From the NCBI GenBank assembly GCA_964609795.1, contig CAZSTC010000060.1, positions 1 to 11,672 on the forward strand: a stretch of 11,672 nt of DNA, written 5' to 3'. Source of the stretch: UBA1412 sp964609795 (GTDB lineage Bacteria; Verrucomicrobiota; Verrucomicrobiia; Limisphaerales; UBA1412). Positions 5,717-11,672 of this stretch are shown here, piece by piece. The notes under the pieces were generated by a model that was given only the letters and a program-made list of their open reading frames with translations, searched no databases and was not told the origin of the DNA. Each line of letters opens with the position of its first letter. Position 1 is the first letter of the stretch. A program made the position numbers and the translations under genes.

Positions 5717-7900
5717 TTATTCCAGCGTCACGATAATCTCTTTACCCGGAGGAATGGGAAGGCTCCATTGATTGCCCTCACCACGAACCAATTCTCCCTC
5801 GTTGGCTTTGGGGGTCTTCTCCGTTTCAAAATAGAGCGTTCCCTCTCCGGAAGCGGCTTTAACCTTGATGCTCTTGGCATCCCGATAGACATGGATATCT
5901 CCATTAGGCGTGGGGACGATCCCATCCATCCACTCCAGTCCCCCGAGAACCGGTGTCACCGAATAGGCTTTGTAACCGGGCTGGGTCGGCTTGACGCCCA
6001 AATAGTACTTGCCCAGGAGATAAATCGGACTGGCTCCCCAGGAGTGGCAAAGGCTCTTGCCATAGGGTCGGCTGTACATCTCAAGGTGCTGGACTCCGGT
6101 GTTTTCCGGATTGTATTTTTCCCAGAAGCTCGTGGCTCCCTGCTTGATCATCCCGCCCCAGTAGGCCTTCATTTCTTTGAGCACCGATTCCTGTTCACCC
6201 ATGGCGCAAAAGGCCTCCAGTTCATAAAAACGCATGTAAGGCGTGGATATCTTCATCACCTGATCATTCAAGAGAACAGAGTTTTTGATCATCTGCTGTT
6301 TCTCGGGGCTGATATAGTTGAAGAAGATCGCGAACATATTGGCATAGCGGGTCACCGCATCGCTCTGCTTGCCCTGGACGACGTTGTTGACGAATGCCTT
6401 CTTTTCATCATTCCAGAAAGTGGGCTCGAGCTTGGCGCGCAAGTCCGAGGCCAGCTTCGCATATTTTTCCTGATCCGCCTTCTGGTCCACCAGCCCAGCG
6501 CAAAGCGTCAGCGTTTCCAGGCTCTTGCAAAAGAGCATCTGCTCAAAACTTATCTCACCGCTTTTATCCATCGGCCCATCGGTCCAATCGATAAACACCC
6601 AGTCTCCCGGCTGACCTTCCACCATCCCGTTGGCGTTGGCACGAGACAGGACAAACTCCATCATGGACTGCATTCTGGGGTAAATCTGCTCCAGGAACAC
6701 GGAGTCACCCGTGTAGAGATAGTAGTCATAGATGCCCATGAACCAATAGAAGGTATAATCCAGAATGGTGTTGATATGGCAATAGACCGGATCTTTTCCG
6801 CGGAGGAGCCAGGCGGTACGCTTGACCGCTTCCTGATCGAAAAAGAGGTAATAGTTCATCAGATAGCTCTGAAGGGCATCGCCGCTCCAGGCCCAGCGGT
6901 CGCGCTTGATGCCGTCAATAAAAGTTTCGCGGCTGGTCAGGTGCAGCGTGTAAGCGCCGACATCCCAAATGCGGTTCAACTCTTCATCATTGCTAAGGAA
7001 TGATCCCCGATATTTCAAAGGCAGATACTCATAGAGCATACTCACTTTGTCATATTTGACCTCACCCTCGCAGGCAATATGTACATAGCGGAAAGCTTTT
7101 GATTGAGGATGAGTATAAATTTCACCCACGGTAGCGGTGCTATGAGTTATTTCATCGGTCACCTGATTGCCTTTAACCGAAAGGAGGTCCAGCGTCTCAG
7201 AGCGATCCCAATCCAAAGCCTCTTCCATGCTTTCTCCGTAAGTGATCTTGATCTTACCCTCTCCTTTCAGACCGTGGAAACACAGAAAACCAAAAGTCTC
7301 CTTACCGAAATCAAAGAGCTCTCCTCCCTTATCGGTTTGGCGCAGGGTTCCCTCCATGGGCGTTGTGCTCAGCTTGAACTCCGAGGGTTTCTGTGCAGGC
7401 GTATTGAAATTCCAGCTACCGGCGCGGAGATAGGCAAAATCATGCCCTTTTTCCGGAAGGCGCTTTTTATCCGGACCGGTAGCCAGCCAGGTGGAATCGG
7501 TGCCGATAGTTTGCCCCTGAATCAGGAGCGTGGGCGGCGTTTTCTGGTTAAACACCTGGATGATAAGGGTGTGATCTCCGGCCGGAAGATCAAGCGTTTG
7601 CGGAGCGCCAAAAAGCCGTTGCCCATTCAAAACGACATTATAGGTCCCCTCGGCCTGGATACTGATTTTATCAGGCTGTTCCAGTTTAAATCCTTTACGG
7701 AACTCTACGATCGGGAAGTGGCTGTCTATCCTCCACATAAAAGGCGGATAGAACGAACCGCGCTCGGTGCGGCGATTATTCATTTCATTGCCCAGCCAAA
7801 TTTCGTAATCGCCTGGATACCATATCCATGTGCCCACCTGTGCCCACAAAGACAACGAAGATACGCCAAGCGTCACCAGCATCAAAATAAACTTTTTCAT
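5717..7900 (-). CDS. secreted GH78-like (alpha-L-rhamnosidase-like) protein
   Basis: A 727-residue protein with a signal peptide (MKKFILMLVTLGVSSLSLWA, then Q21). The N-terminal half is beta-rich, including 'FDFGKETFGF' (196-205) and 'ITYGES' (219-224), as in GH78 accessory domains. The (alpha/alpha)6 barrel follows: 'DGIKRDRWAWSGD' (329-341), 'YDYYLYTGD' (391-399), 'GDWVFIDW' (432-439), 'GATSFWE' (588-594) and 'HSWGASPIYLLG' (619-630). A C-terminal beta-domain closes the protein. GH78 enzymes release L-rhamnose by inversion from plant or microbial glycans. E594 fits the general base. The usual acid site (RDER...GW) is replaced by the shorter RDRWAW, so the acid glutamate is missing and the exact activity is uncertain. 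The ATG at 7900 has only a weak GGGA before it. It is likely the first gene of a three-gene carbohydrate unit. Confidence 0.85.
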   Translation of the reverse strand: MKKFILMLVTLGVSSLSLWAQVGTWIWYPGDYEIWLGNEMNNRRTERGSFYPPFMWRIDSHFPIVEFRKGFKLEQPDKISIQAEGTYNVVLNGQRLFGAPQTLDLPAGDHTLIIQVFNQKTPPTLLIQGQTIGTDSTWLATGPDKKRLPEKGHDFAYLRAGSWNFNTPAQKPSEFKLSTTPMEGTLRQTDKGGELFDFGKETFGFLCFHGLKGEGKIKITYGESMEEALDWDRSETLDLLSVKGNQVTDEITHSTATVGEIYTHPQSKAFRYVHIACEGEVKYDKVSMLYEYLPLKYRGSFLSNDEELNRIWDVGAYTLHLTSRETFIDGIKRDRWAWSGDALQSYLMNYYLFFDQEAVKRTAWLLRGKDPVYCHINTILDYTFYWFMGIYDYYLYTGDSVFLEQIYPRMQSMMEFVLSRANANGMVEGQPGDWVFIDWTDGPMDKSGEISFEQMLFCKSLETLTLCAGLVDQKADQEKYAKLASDLRAKLEPTFWNDEKKAFVNNVVQGKQSDAVTRYANMFAIFFNYISPEKQQMIKNSVLLNDQVMKISTPYMRFYELEAFCAMGEQESVLKEMKAYWGGMIKQGATSFWEKYNPENTGVQHLEMYSRPYGKSLCHSWGASPIYLLGKYYLGVKPTQPGYKAYSVTPVLGGLEWMDGIVPTPNGDIHVYRDAKSIKVKAASGEGTLYFETEKTPKANEGELVRGEGNQWSLPIPPGKEIIVTLE

Positions 7901-8053
7901 AATCCCAAATCCACTACCAGGACTGTAGCACAGACATGCCAGAGAACAAACATAAAAAGATAATTAAAGTAAACCTACCATTTTATAAATTTCTGGAAAC
8001 GCGCCATGCCCCTGTATACTCTGAACTCCCTTATCTTCAGCAGTGGCGCCCCG
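7901..8053 (-). promoter_or_regulatory. intergenic region likely holding the GH78 unit promoter
   Basis: This 153-base gap is the longest between - strand genes and is AT-rich at 7950-7990. TATAAAA on the - strand (7981-7987) could serve as a -10 box, but no convincing -35 lies at the right distance. An inverted repeat GCGCCA (8001-8006)/TGGCGC (8044-8049) brackets the stretch just after the DUF486 stop. Its 37-base loop and lack of a good T-tract make it a poor terminator. A transcription break between the right and left gene groups is inferred mainly from gap length. Confidence 0.3.
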
Positions 8054-8413
8054 TTAATGTGTTTTGGGCAGGAAAGTGAAGGCTGCGGCCGCTAAAATGC
8101 AGAAGAAAGCCACCAGATGATTCCATTGGATTTTCTCATGCAAATAGGTAATGGCAAATATGGAAAAGACCGAAAGAGTCAGAATTTCCTGAATGATTTT
8201 GAGCTCGGTAACCGTAAAGGTGCTGCTCCCGAACCGATTGGCGGGCACAGCCAGGCAATACTCGAAAAATGCAATTCCCCAGCTGATCCCGATGACGGCC
8301 CAAAGAGGCGCCATTTTGAATTTTAAATGACCATACCAGGCAAAAGTCATTAAAACATTAGAGCCGACCAACAGTAAGATCGGCAATACCCTCCCGGAGG
8401 ATAGAAGATTCAT
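8054..8413 (-). CDS. DUF486 family small membrane protein (DMT-like)
   Basis: A 119-residue protein with four predicted transmembrane helices (about 9-30, 36-55, 71-91 and 98-115). The family signature is clear: 'FEYCLAVPANRFG' (50-62), 'FTVTELKIIQEILTLSVF' (66-83) and 'WNHLVAF' (97-103). DUF486 proteins resemble one half of drug/metabolite transporters, like the small multidrug resistance proteins, and probably work as dimers in the inner membrane; the substrate is unknown. It starts 18 bases after the hisF stop and has no SD, the leader being AT-rich, so it is probably cotranscribed with hisF. A functional link to histidine synthesis is not shown by anything but position. Confidence 0.9.
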   Translation of the reverse strand: MNLLSSGRVLPILLLVGSNVLMTFAWYGHLKFKMAPLWAVIGISWGIAFFEYCLAVPANRFGSSTFTVTELKIIQEILTLSVFSIFAITYLHEKIQWNHLVAFFCILAAAAFTFLPKTH

Positions 8414-8431
8414 ATTTGAATTATAAAAAGC

Positions 8432-9208
8432 TTAGCAGTTGCGCATGGGTATCCCTCGGGCCGAGAGATACTCTTTGACCTGCGCCACGGTATAGGTTCC
8501 GTAATGGAAAATGCTCGCCGCCAGAACAGCGCTGGCATGACCTTTCTGGACTACTTCCACCATGTGATCCAGATTGCCCGCTCCGCCGCTGGCCACAACG
8601 GGAACCGAGACCGTGTCGGAAATGGTCCGAGTCGCCTCAACATCGTATCCCGCCTTGGTGCCGTCGCCATCAATGCTGTTTAAAACAATCTCTCCGGCCC
8701 CAAGAGAAACCGCTCTTTTGGCCCATTCTACGGCATCCATGCCGGTATTCTTGCGGCCGCCGTGGGTAAAAACTTCCCACTTGCCCGGAGCCACCCGCTG
8801 AGCATCGATCGAAACCACAATACACTGAGAACCAAATTTTTCTGCACCCCGACGAATCAAATCCGGATCCGCCACGGCGGAGGAATTAATACTGACCTTA
8901 TCCGCCCCTGCGTTGAGAAGAGTACGCATATCCTCCACGGTGCGAATACCGCCCCCAACGGTCAGGGGCATAAAACAACGTTCTGCCACCCGTTCGATCA
9001 CGTCCACCATGGTGCTGCGTTCGTGGGCGCTGGCAGTGATATCGTAAAAAACCATCTCATCAGCCCCCTGCTCATTGTAGCGCATGGCAAGCTCGACAGG
9101 ATCGCCGACACTTTTCAATTCGCCGCTTTCGGCCTTTCCAAACTGAACACCTCTTGTGACCGAGCCGCCGTGGACATCCAGGCAGGGTATGATTCGAATT
9201 GCTAACAT
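8432..9208 (-). CDS. hisF: imidazole glycerol phosphate synthase subunit HisF
   Basis: A 258-residue (beta/alpha)8 barrel, the cyclase half of the HisF-HisH complex that converts PRFAR and ammonia to imidazole glycerol phosphate and AICAR, linking histidine and purine synthesis. 'MLAIRIIPCLDV' holds catalytic D11, and 'VVSIDAQR' the second catalytic aspartate (D135). Phosphate-binding 'TVGGGIRT', 'GADKVSIN', 'IDGDGTKAGYD' and 'ASGGAG' are all intact. The ATG at 9208 is chosen because it gives the universal HisF N-terminus; longer starts add unrelated residues overlapping the gene upstream. Loop 1 is about five residues longer than in T. maritima HisF and carries R19 where that enzyme has K19. 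No hisH, hisA or other his gene is in the window. It lies 16 bases after the LysM gene, with no clear SD. Confidence 0.96.
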   Translation of the reverse strand: MLAIRIIPCLDVHGGSVTRGVQFGKAESGELKSVGDPVELAMRYNEQGADEMVFYDITASAHERSTMVDVIERVAERCFMPLTVGGGIRTVEDMRTLLNAGADKVSINSSAVADPDLIRRGAEKFGSQCIVVSIDAQRVAPGKWEVFTHGGRKNTGMDAVEWAKRAVSLGAGEIVLNSIDGDGTKAGYDVEATRTISDTVSVPVVASGGAGNLDHMVEVVQKGHASAVLAASIFHYGTYTVAQVKEYLSARGIPMRNC

Positions 9209-9224
9209 ACTGCTTATAAAATAA

Positions 9225-10037
9225 TTATTGAACCGGAACTTTAATTTCCTGACCGATCTGGAGCTTCCTCGGGTCCACACCCGGGTTCAGTTCTGAGATC
9301 ACCTTAGTTTTCGTGTTCATCTTCCGAGCGACTCTCTCAAAGTTATCGCCGGCTTGGATCGTGTAAACGCCGACCCTCTGAGGGGCCGTTTCGCGAGTAT
9401 TAAAGGGTTGAGTCTGATTCGCCTGCAGAAGATTCTGGGTGCTCACCTGGGTCGGAACCCGTTGCAACGTAGCCGATCCGGCAAGGAGAGACTGGGCCCG
9501 TGCCAGTTCCGCATCCTGCTGGACCAAGCGGCTCCTGAGCTCGGCATTTTCCACTTTCAGCGCTTCATGAGACGCGTTTAAATTCTTGAGCGAAATCTGC
9601 AGGTTCTGATTATTCGCCACCACCTGTTCGAGCTGCCTCTCCAAACTGGAACTGTCGGGAGTAATCCCCGATTGCAGCACAAAGGCCCTTTTGCAGGAGG
9701 TAATTCTCCCCCGAATCACGGGGTCATCGCCCTTGGGGCCCATCAGCCTCAGATATTTCTGATAATAATAAATCGCCCCGACATAGTCCTGGCGTCCTTC
9801 TTCATAAATAATACCCAGCTCCAGATGCGCGTTACTATTACGGGGGTTCCTCTCCAATGCTCTCAAAAACGATTCTTCTGCCCCGCTATAATCTTTGCGA
9901 CTCAGCTGGTCCTTGCCTTTCAGATAATAAGGATCCTTGCGCTCGTCTTCCACCGTTCCGCTGTTGTAGTTACAACCTGCGAGGAAGCAAAGCATTATCG
10001 TGCAGCACAAAGCGATCAGCCCTACCCTTGCTCTCAT
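9225..10037 (-). CDS. TPR, coiled-coil and LysM lipoprotein
   Basis: A 270-residue predicted lipoprotein: a charged start, a hydrophobic stretch and a lipobox LAGC with C22 as lipidation site. Residues about 37-99 contain TPR-like helices ('AEESFLRALERNPRNSNAHL', 'GAIYYYQKYLRL'). Residues 130-185 are a likely coiled coil rich in L, E, N and Q. A glutamine-rich linker leads to a C-terminal LysM domain (222-268, 'YTIQAGDNFERVARKMN' to 'LQIGQEIKVP'), which binds peptidoglycan N-acetylglucosamine. The layout suggests an envelope scaffold tethering the membrane to the cell wall, perhaps in assembly or division; the function is not established. AGGAAG close to the ATG and AGGAT eight bases upstream are candidate SDs. 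It is followed closely by hisF and preceded by a 94-base gap without a clear terminator. Confidence 0.88.
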   Translation of the reverse strand: MRARVGLIALCCTIMLCFLAGCNYNSGTVEDERKDPYYLKGKDQLSRKDYSGAEESFLRALERNPRNSNAHLELGIIYEEGRQDYVGAIYYYQKYLRLMGPKGDDPVIRGRITSCKRAFVLQSGITPDSSSLERQLEQVVANNQNLQISLKNLNASHEALKVENAELRSRLVQQDAELARAQSLLAGSATLQRVPTQVSTQNLLQANQTQPFNTRETAPQRVGVYTIQAGDNFERVARKMNTKTKVISELNPGVDPRKLQIGQEIKVPVQ

Positions 10038-10131
10038 GACTTCCTATCCTAAAGAAGGAGCTGGGAAAGCGCAACCTTTTTTCAAATACTTTCATCCGAA
10101 ATCCAAGGCACCTCCCGGCAAACGGCTCAGC

Positions 10132-11139
10132 CTACTTTAAGGCCGGTTTTAACCGCGATTTCACGGTGGTTTTGGGTTTCTGCGCTCTCTTCGCAACCGG
10201 AATTGTGAAGCCGGTCCGAATAGGTCGGTGATCTGAAGCCACTCCCCAATTGGGGACCACCACCACTCTCGTCTCCTCCGACTGAAACTGAGTTCTCAGG
10301 CCCGGGCTGTAGAGAATGTAGTCCAGACGCGAATAGCTGTCCTCCTTGCTGTAAAAATAGGTCCACGCTACCGAGCGGAATTTGCCCCGGGTCCGCTCCT
10401 CGGGCAGGCTATCCCCTATCTGTTCTATCGGCCGGGCATCCAGCAGCCTCCTTTTTCCGGCCGGGGTACCCAGAATGGTGCGAATCGGCAAGGAAGAATA
10501 ATCATCATTCAAATCACCCATGACCACGAAATCAGCTTCAGGGTCCTCATCCAGTATCTTTTCCACCTTGCCTCTGAGGAGCTTGGCCTCTTCCAGGCGG
10601 ACCTCCAGCTGGTCCAGTTTTGTGGATTCCAACTGAGACTTCAGGTGCGTGAGCAAAACCGTAAAAGAATAATCATCAGTGACTTCTACCGTGGCTTCGA
10701 GAATCCCCCTCCTCAATGTATAGGAGCGTTCATCCAACTCATACCTATCCTGGGTATGGTGGACAATTTCTTTCAGGGGATAACGGGAGAAAATAACCAG
10801 ATTCAGTTGTCCGTCGTTGGAGCGCATCCATTCGTAGTGAGGGTAATCCATCCCGGAGCGCTTGAGCTCATCCAGGAGATAGGTCGTACTCGCCAGACTC
10901 CCCATCTCCACCAGGCCCAAAACGTCCGCATTCATCTGGCAGATGGATTGGACCGTCTTTCGGGATTTGTTCACGAACTCCTCATTTTTCTCCAATTCGT
11001 ATTTCTCCACGTTGTAAACACCCACGGTGAAGTTTGTTTGAGATTGGAGAAAGACCCCGCACCAGAAAAAGAAAAACACCCCGAAGCAGAGGGCCGGCAG
11101 CTTAAATTTCACTGACCTGTATTTTATGCGAAAGCTCAT
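10132..11139 (-). CDS. exported endonuclease/exonuclease/phosphatase-fold protein
   Basis: A 335-residue protein with a hydrophobic segment (about 14-31, 'LPALCFGVFFFFWCGVF') acting as signal peptide or anchor, ending near 'LQSQ'. The DNase I-like fold is complete: N43 in 'VGVYNVEKYE', metal ligand E78 in 'LGLVEMG', H165 in 'LLTHLKS', 'GDLND' (D209, N211), 'SRLDYIL' (D273) and the catalytic 'SDHRP' (D303, H304). Members of this superfamily cleave nucleic acids, phospholipids or phosphorylated sugars; the sequence does not say which. The C-terminus is strongly basic ('KRAQKPKTTVKSRLKPALK'). The ATG at 11139 is chosen because of the strong upstream GAGGAG; it overlaps the kinase gene by 38 bases. 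A GTG at 11112 is a second possibility with a shorter n-region and weaker SD. Confidence 0.87.
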   Translation of the reverse strand: MSFRIKYRSVKFKLPALCFGVFFFFWCGVFLQSQTNFTVGVYNVEKYELEKNEEFVNKSRKTVQSICQMNADVLGLVEMGSLASTTYLLDELKRSGMDYPHYEWMRSNDGQLNLVIFSRYPLKEIVHHTQDRYELDERSYTLRRGILEATVEVTDDYSFTVLLTHLKSQLESTKLDQLEVRLEEAKLLRGKVEKILDEDPEADFVVMGDLNDDYSSLPIRTILGTPAGKRRLLDARPIEQIGDSLPEERTRGKFRSVAWTYFYSKEDSYSRLDYILYSPGLRTQFQSEETRVVVVPNWGVASDHRPIRTGFTIPVAKRAQKPKTTVKSRLKPALK

Positions 11140-11672
11140 AAATCTCCTCTTTGCGGGGCAATATCCCGGCCGGTCTGGAAACGGCCAGAGTACTGGCGGC
11201 AATAGAAAGTTTCAGGCTCTCTATCGGCTCCATGCTGTTTGGTAGCGTCAAAGCCGCAGCAGCCAGGAGACTATCACCGGCTCCGACCGTATTTAAAACA
11301 GGGACTTCGTAAGAATAGGCTCTGAAAATTCGAGGAGATTTCCCCTCAGTATCGCGCCATGCCAGAAGTGCGCCATCCGCGCCCATGGAAACCAAAACGT
11401 TCGTTTCAGCCGTGAGGCAAAGCTCGCACGCAGCCTCCAATACCTGCGATTGCCCGGAGAGCTTGCGTCCGACCCATTGCTCCAGCTCCGTCGTATTGGG
11501 CTTGACCAGGAAAGGTTTCCCCAGCACCCCCTCTTCGAAGGCTTTTTTGTCACAATCCAGAATCGTTTTGACCGGACCCAATTGCCGGCAGAGTTCAAGG
11601 AGCTTCCGATAAGTATCTACGGGAGCATTCCGAGGCAATGCGCCAGAGAAAACCACCGTATCCGCCGGCTTG
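11102..11672 (-). CDS. PfkB-family sugar-phosphate kinase, 1-phosphofructokinase/LacC type (5' partial)
   Basis: The frame runs off the right edge, leaving the C-terminal 189 residues of a protein normally about 300 long. It begins 'KPADTVVFSGALPRNAP', the 'vvlSGSLP' strand of the 1-phosphofructokinase/tagatose-6-phosphate kinase group. It continues with 'FLVKPNTTELEQ', 'VLVSMGADGALLA' and the signature 'LNTVGAGDSLLAA', whose aspartate is the catalytic base and whose glycines form the anion hole. The family phosphorylates sugar phosphates with ATP in the cytoplasm; FruK or LacC-type activity is most likely, but the substrate-binding N-terminal half is not visible. The GTG at 11656 is internal, not a start. 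The 3' end overlaps the downstream exported nuclease-fold gene by 38 bases. Confidence 0.9.
   Translation of the reverse strand, partial: KPADTVVFSGALPRNAPVDTYRKLLELCRQLGPVKTILDCDKKAFEEGVLGKPFLVKPNTTELEQWVGRKLSGQSQVLEAACELCLTAETNVLVSMGADGALLAWRDTEGKSPRIFRAYSYEVPVLNTVGAGDSLLAAAALTLPNSMEPIESLKLSIAASTLAVSRPAGILPRKEEIYELSHKIQVSEI
11144..11150 (-). promoter_or_regulatory. strong Shine-Dalgarno for the exported nuclease-fold gene
   Basis: AGAGGAG on the - strand lies four bases before the ATG at 11139, inside the 3' end of the kinase gene. It is the best SD match in the window and decides the start codon of this gene over the longer in-frame extension and the downstream GTG. Confidence 0.75.

Noticed and set aside
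5699..7003. A 434-codon open frame on the + strand opposite the GH78-like gene
   Set aside because: It lies antisense to a gene with clear GH78 motifs along its whole length, and its translation has no recognisable domain or signal. It is a codon-bias shadow.
7103..7963. A 286-codon open frame on the + strand over the 5' half of the GH78-like gene
   Set aside because: Antisense to a well-supported gene including its signal peptide, and no family resemblance in the translation.
8001..8049. Inverted repeat GCGCCA/TGGCGC considered as a terminator of the hisF-DUF486 unit
   Set aside because: Six-bp arms around a 37-base loop without a following T-run do not make a credible intrinsic terminator.
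9206..9280. Longer HisF start adding 24 residues
   Set aside because: The extension overlaps the end of the LysM gene and has no HisF homology; the ATG at 9208 gives the standard HisF N-terminus.
10038..10131. Possible promoter TTGCGC-17-TAGGAT upstream of the LysM lipoprotein gene
   Set aside because: Both boxes match the consensus poorly, and the transcript would begin almost at the start codon, leaving out the SD.

Overview
The window looks like chromosomal DNA of a Verrucomicrobiota-type bacterium. This is an inference from several traits: a secreted PA14 plus Ig-like protein ending in a short 'FFRAVR' tail, a six-domain ribosomal protein S1, a stand-alone hisF in a mixed operon, secreted carbohydrate-active proteins, and uneven use of Shine-Dalgarno sequences. 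There are no RNA genes, transposases, integrases or CRISPR arrays.

Layout. The left part is read on the + strand: the 3' end of a PA14/Ig surface protein gene (1-1272), a strong terminator, then rpsA (1602-3284) with its own extended -10 promoter, a roughly 190-base structured leader without an obvious ribosome-binding site, and a terminator. Everything from 3377 to the right edge is on the - strand. In transcription order these are: a PfkB-family sugar-phosphate kinase (cut by the edge), an exported endonuclease/exonuclease/phosphatase-fold protein that overlaps it by 38 bases, a TPR/coiled-coil/LysM lipoprotein, hisF, a small DUF486 membrane protein, a secreted GH78-like (alpha-L-rhamnosidase-like) protein, a secreted right-handed beta-helix protein and a GT4-type glycosyltransferase. 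The last gene converges on rpsA.

How the genes may work together. The - strand run seems to hold two groups separated by about 150 bases (7901-8053). The right-hand group (kinase to DUF486) is tightly packed but functionally mixed. The left-hand group (GH78-like, beta-helix, GT4) is carbohydrate-related; the last two genes share an ATGA stop-start overlap and are probably translationally coupled. Two secreted carbohydrate-acting proteins coupled to one cytoplasmic glycosyltransferase is the most unusual combination here. The GH78-like protein keeps the family's probable base glutamate but has a shortened catalytic motif lacking the usual acid glutamate.

No clearly new multi-gene system stands out. 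The best leads are the rpsA leader, the three-gene carbohydrate cluster with its non-canonical GH78 site, and a perfect palindrome just upstream of the beta-helix gene.
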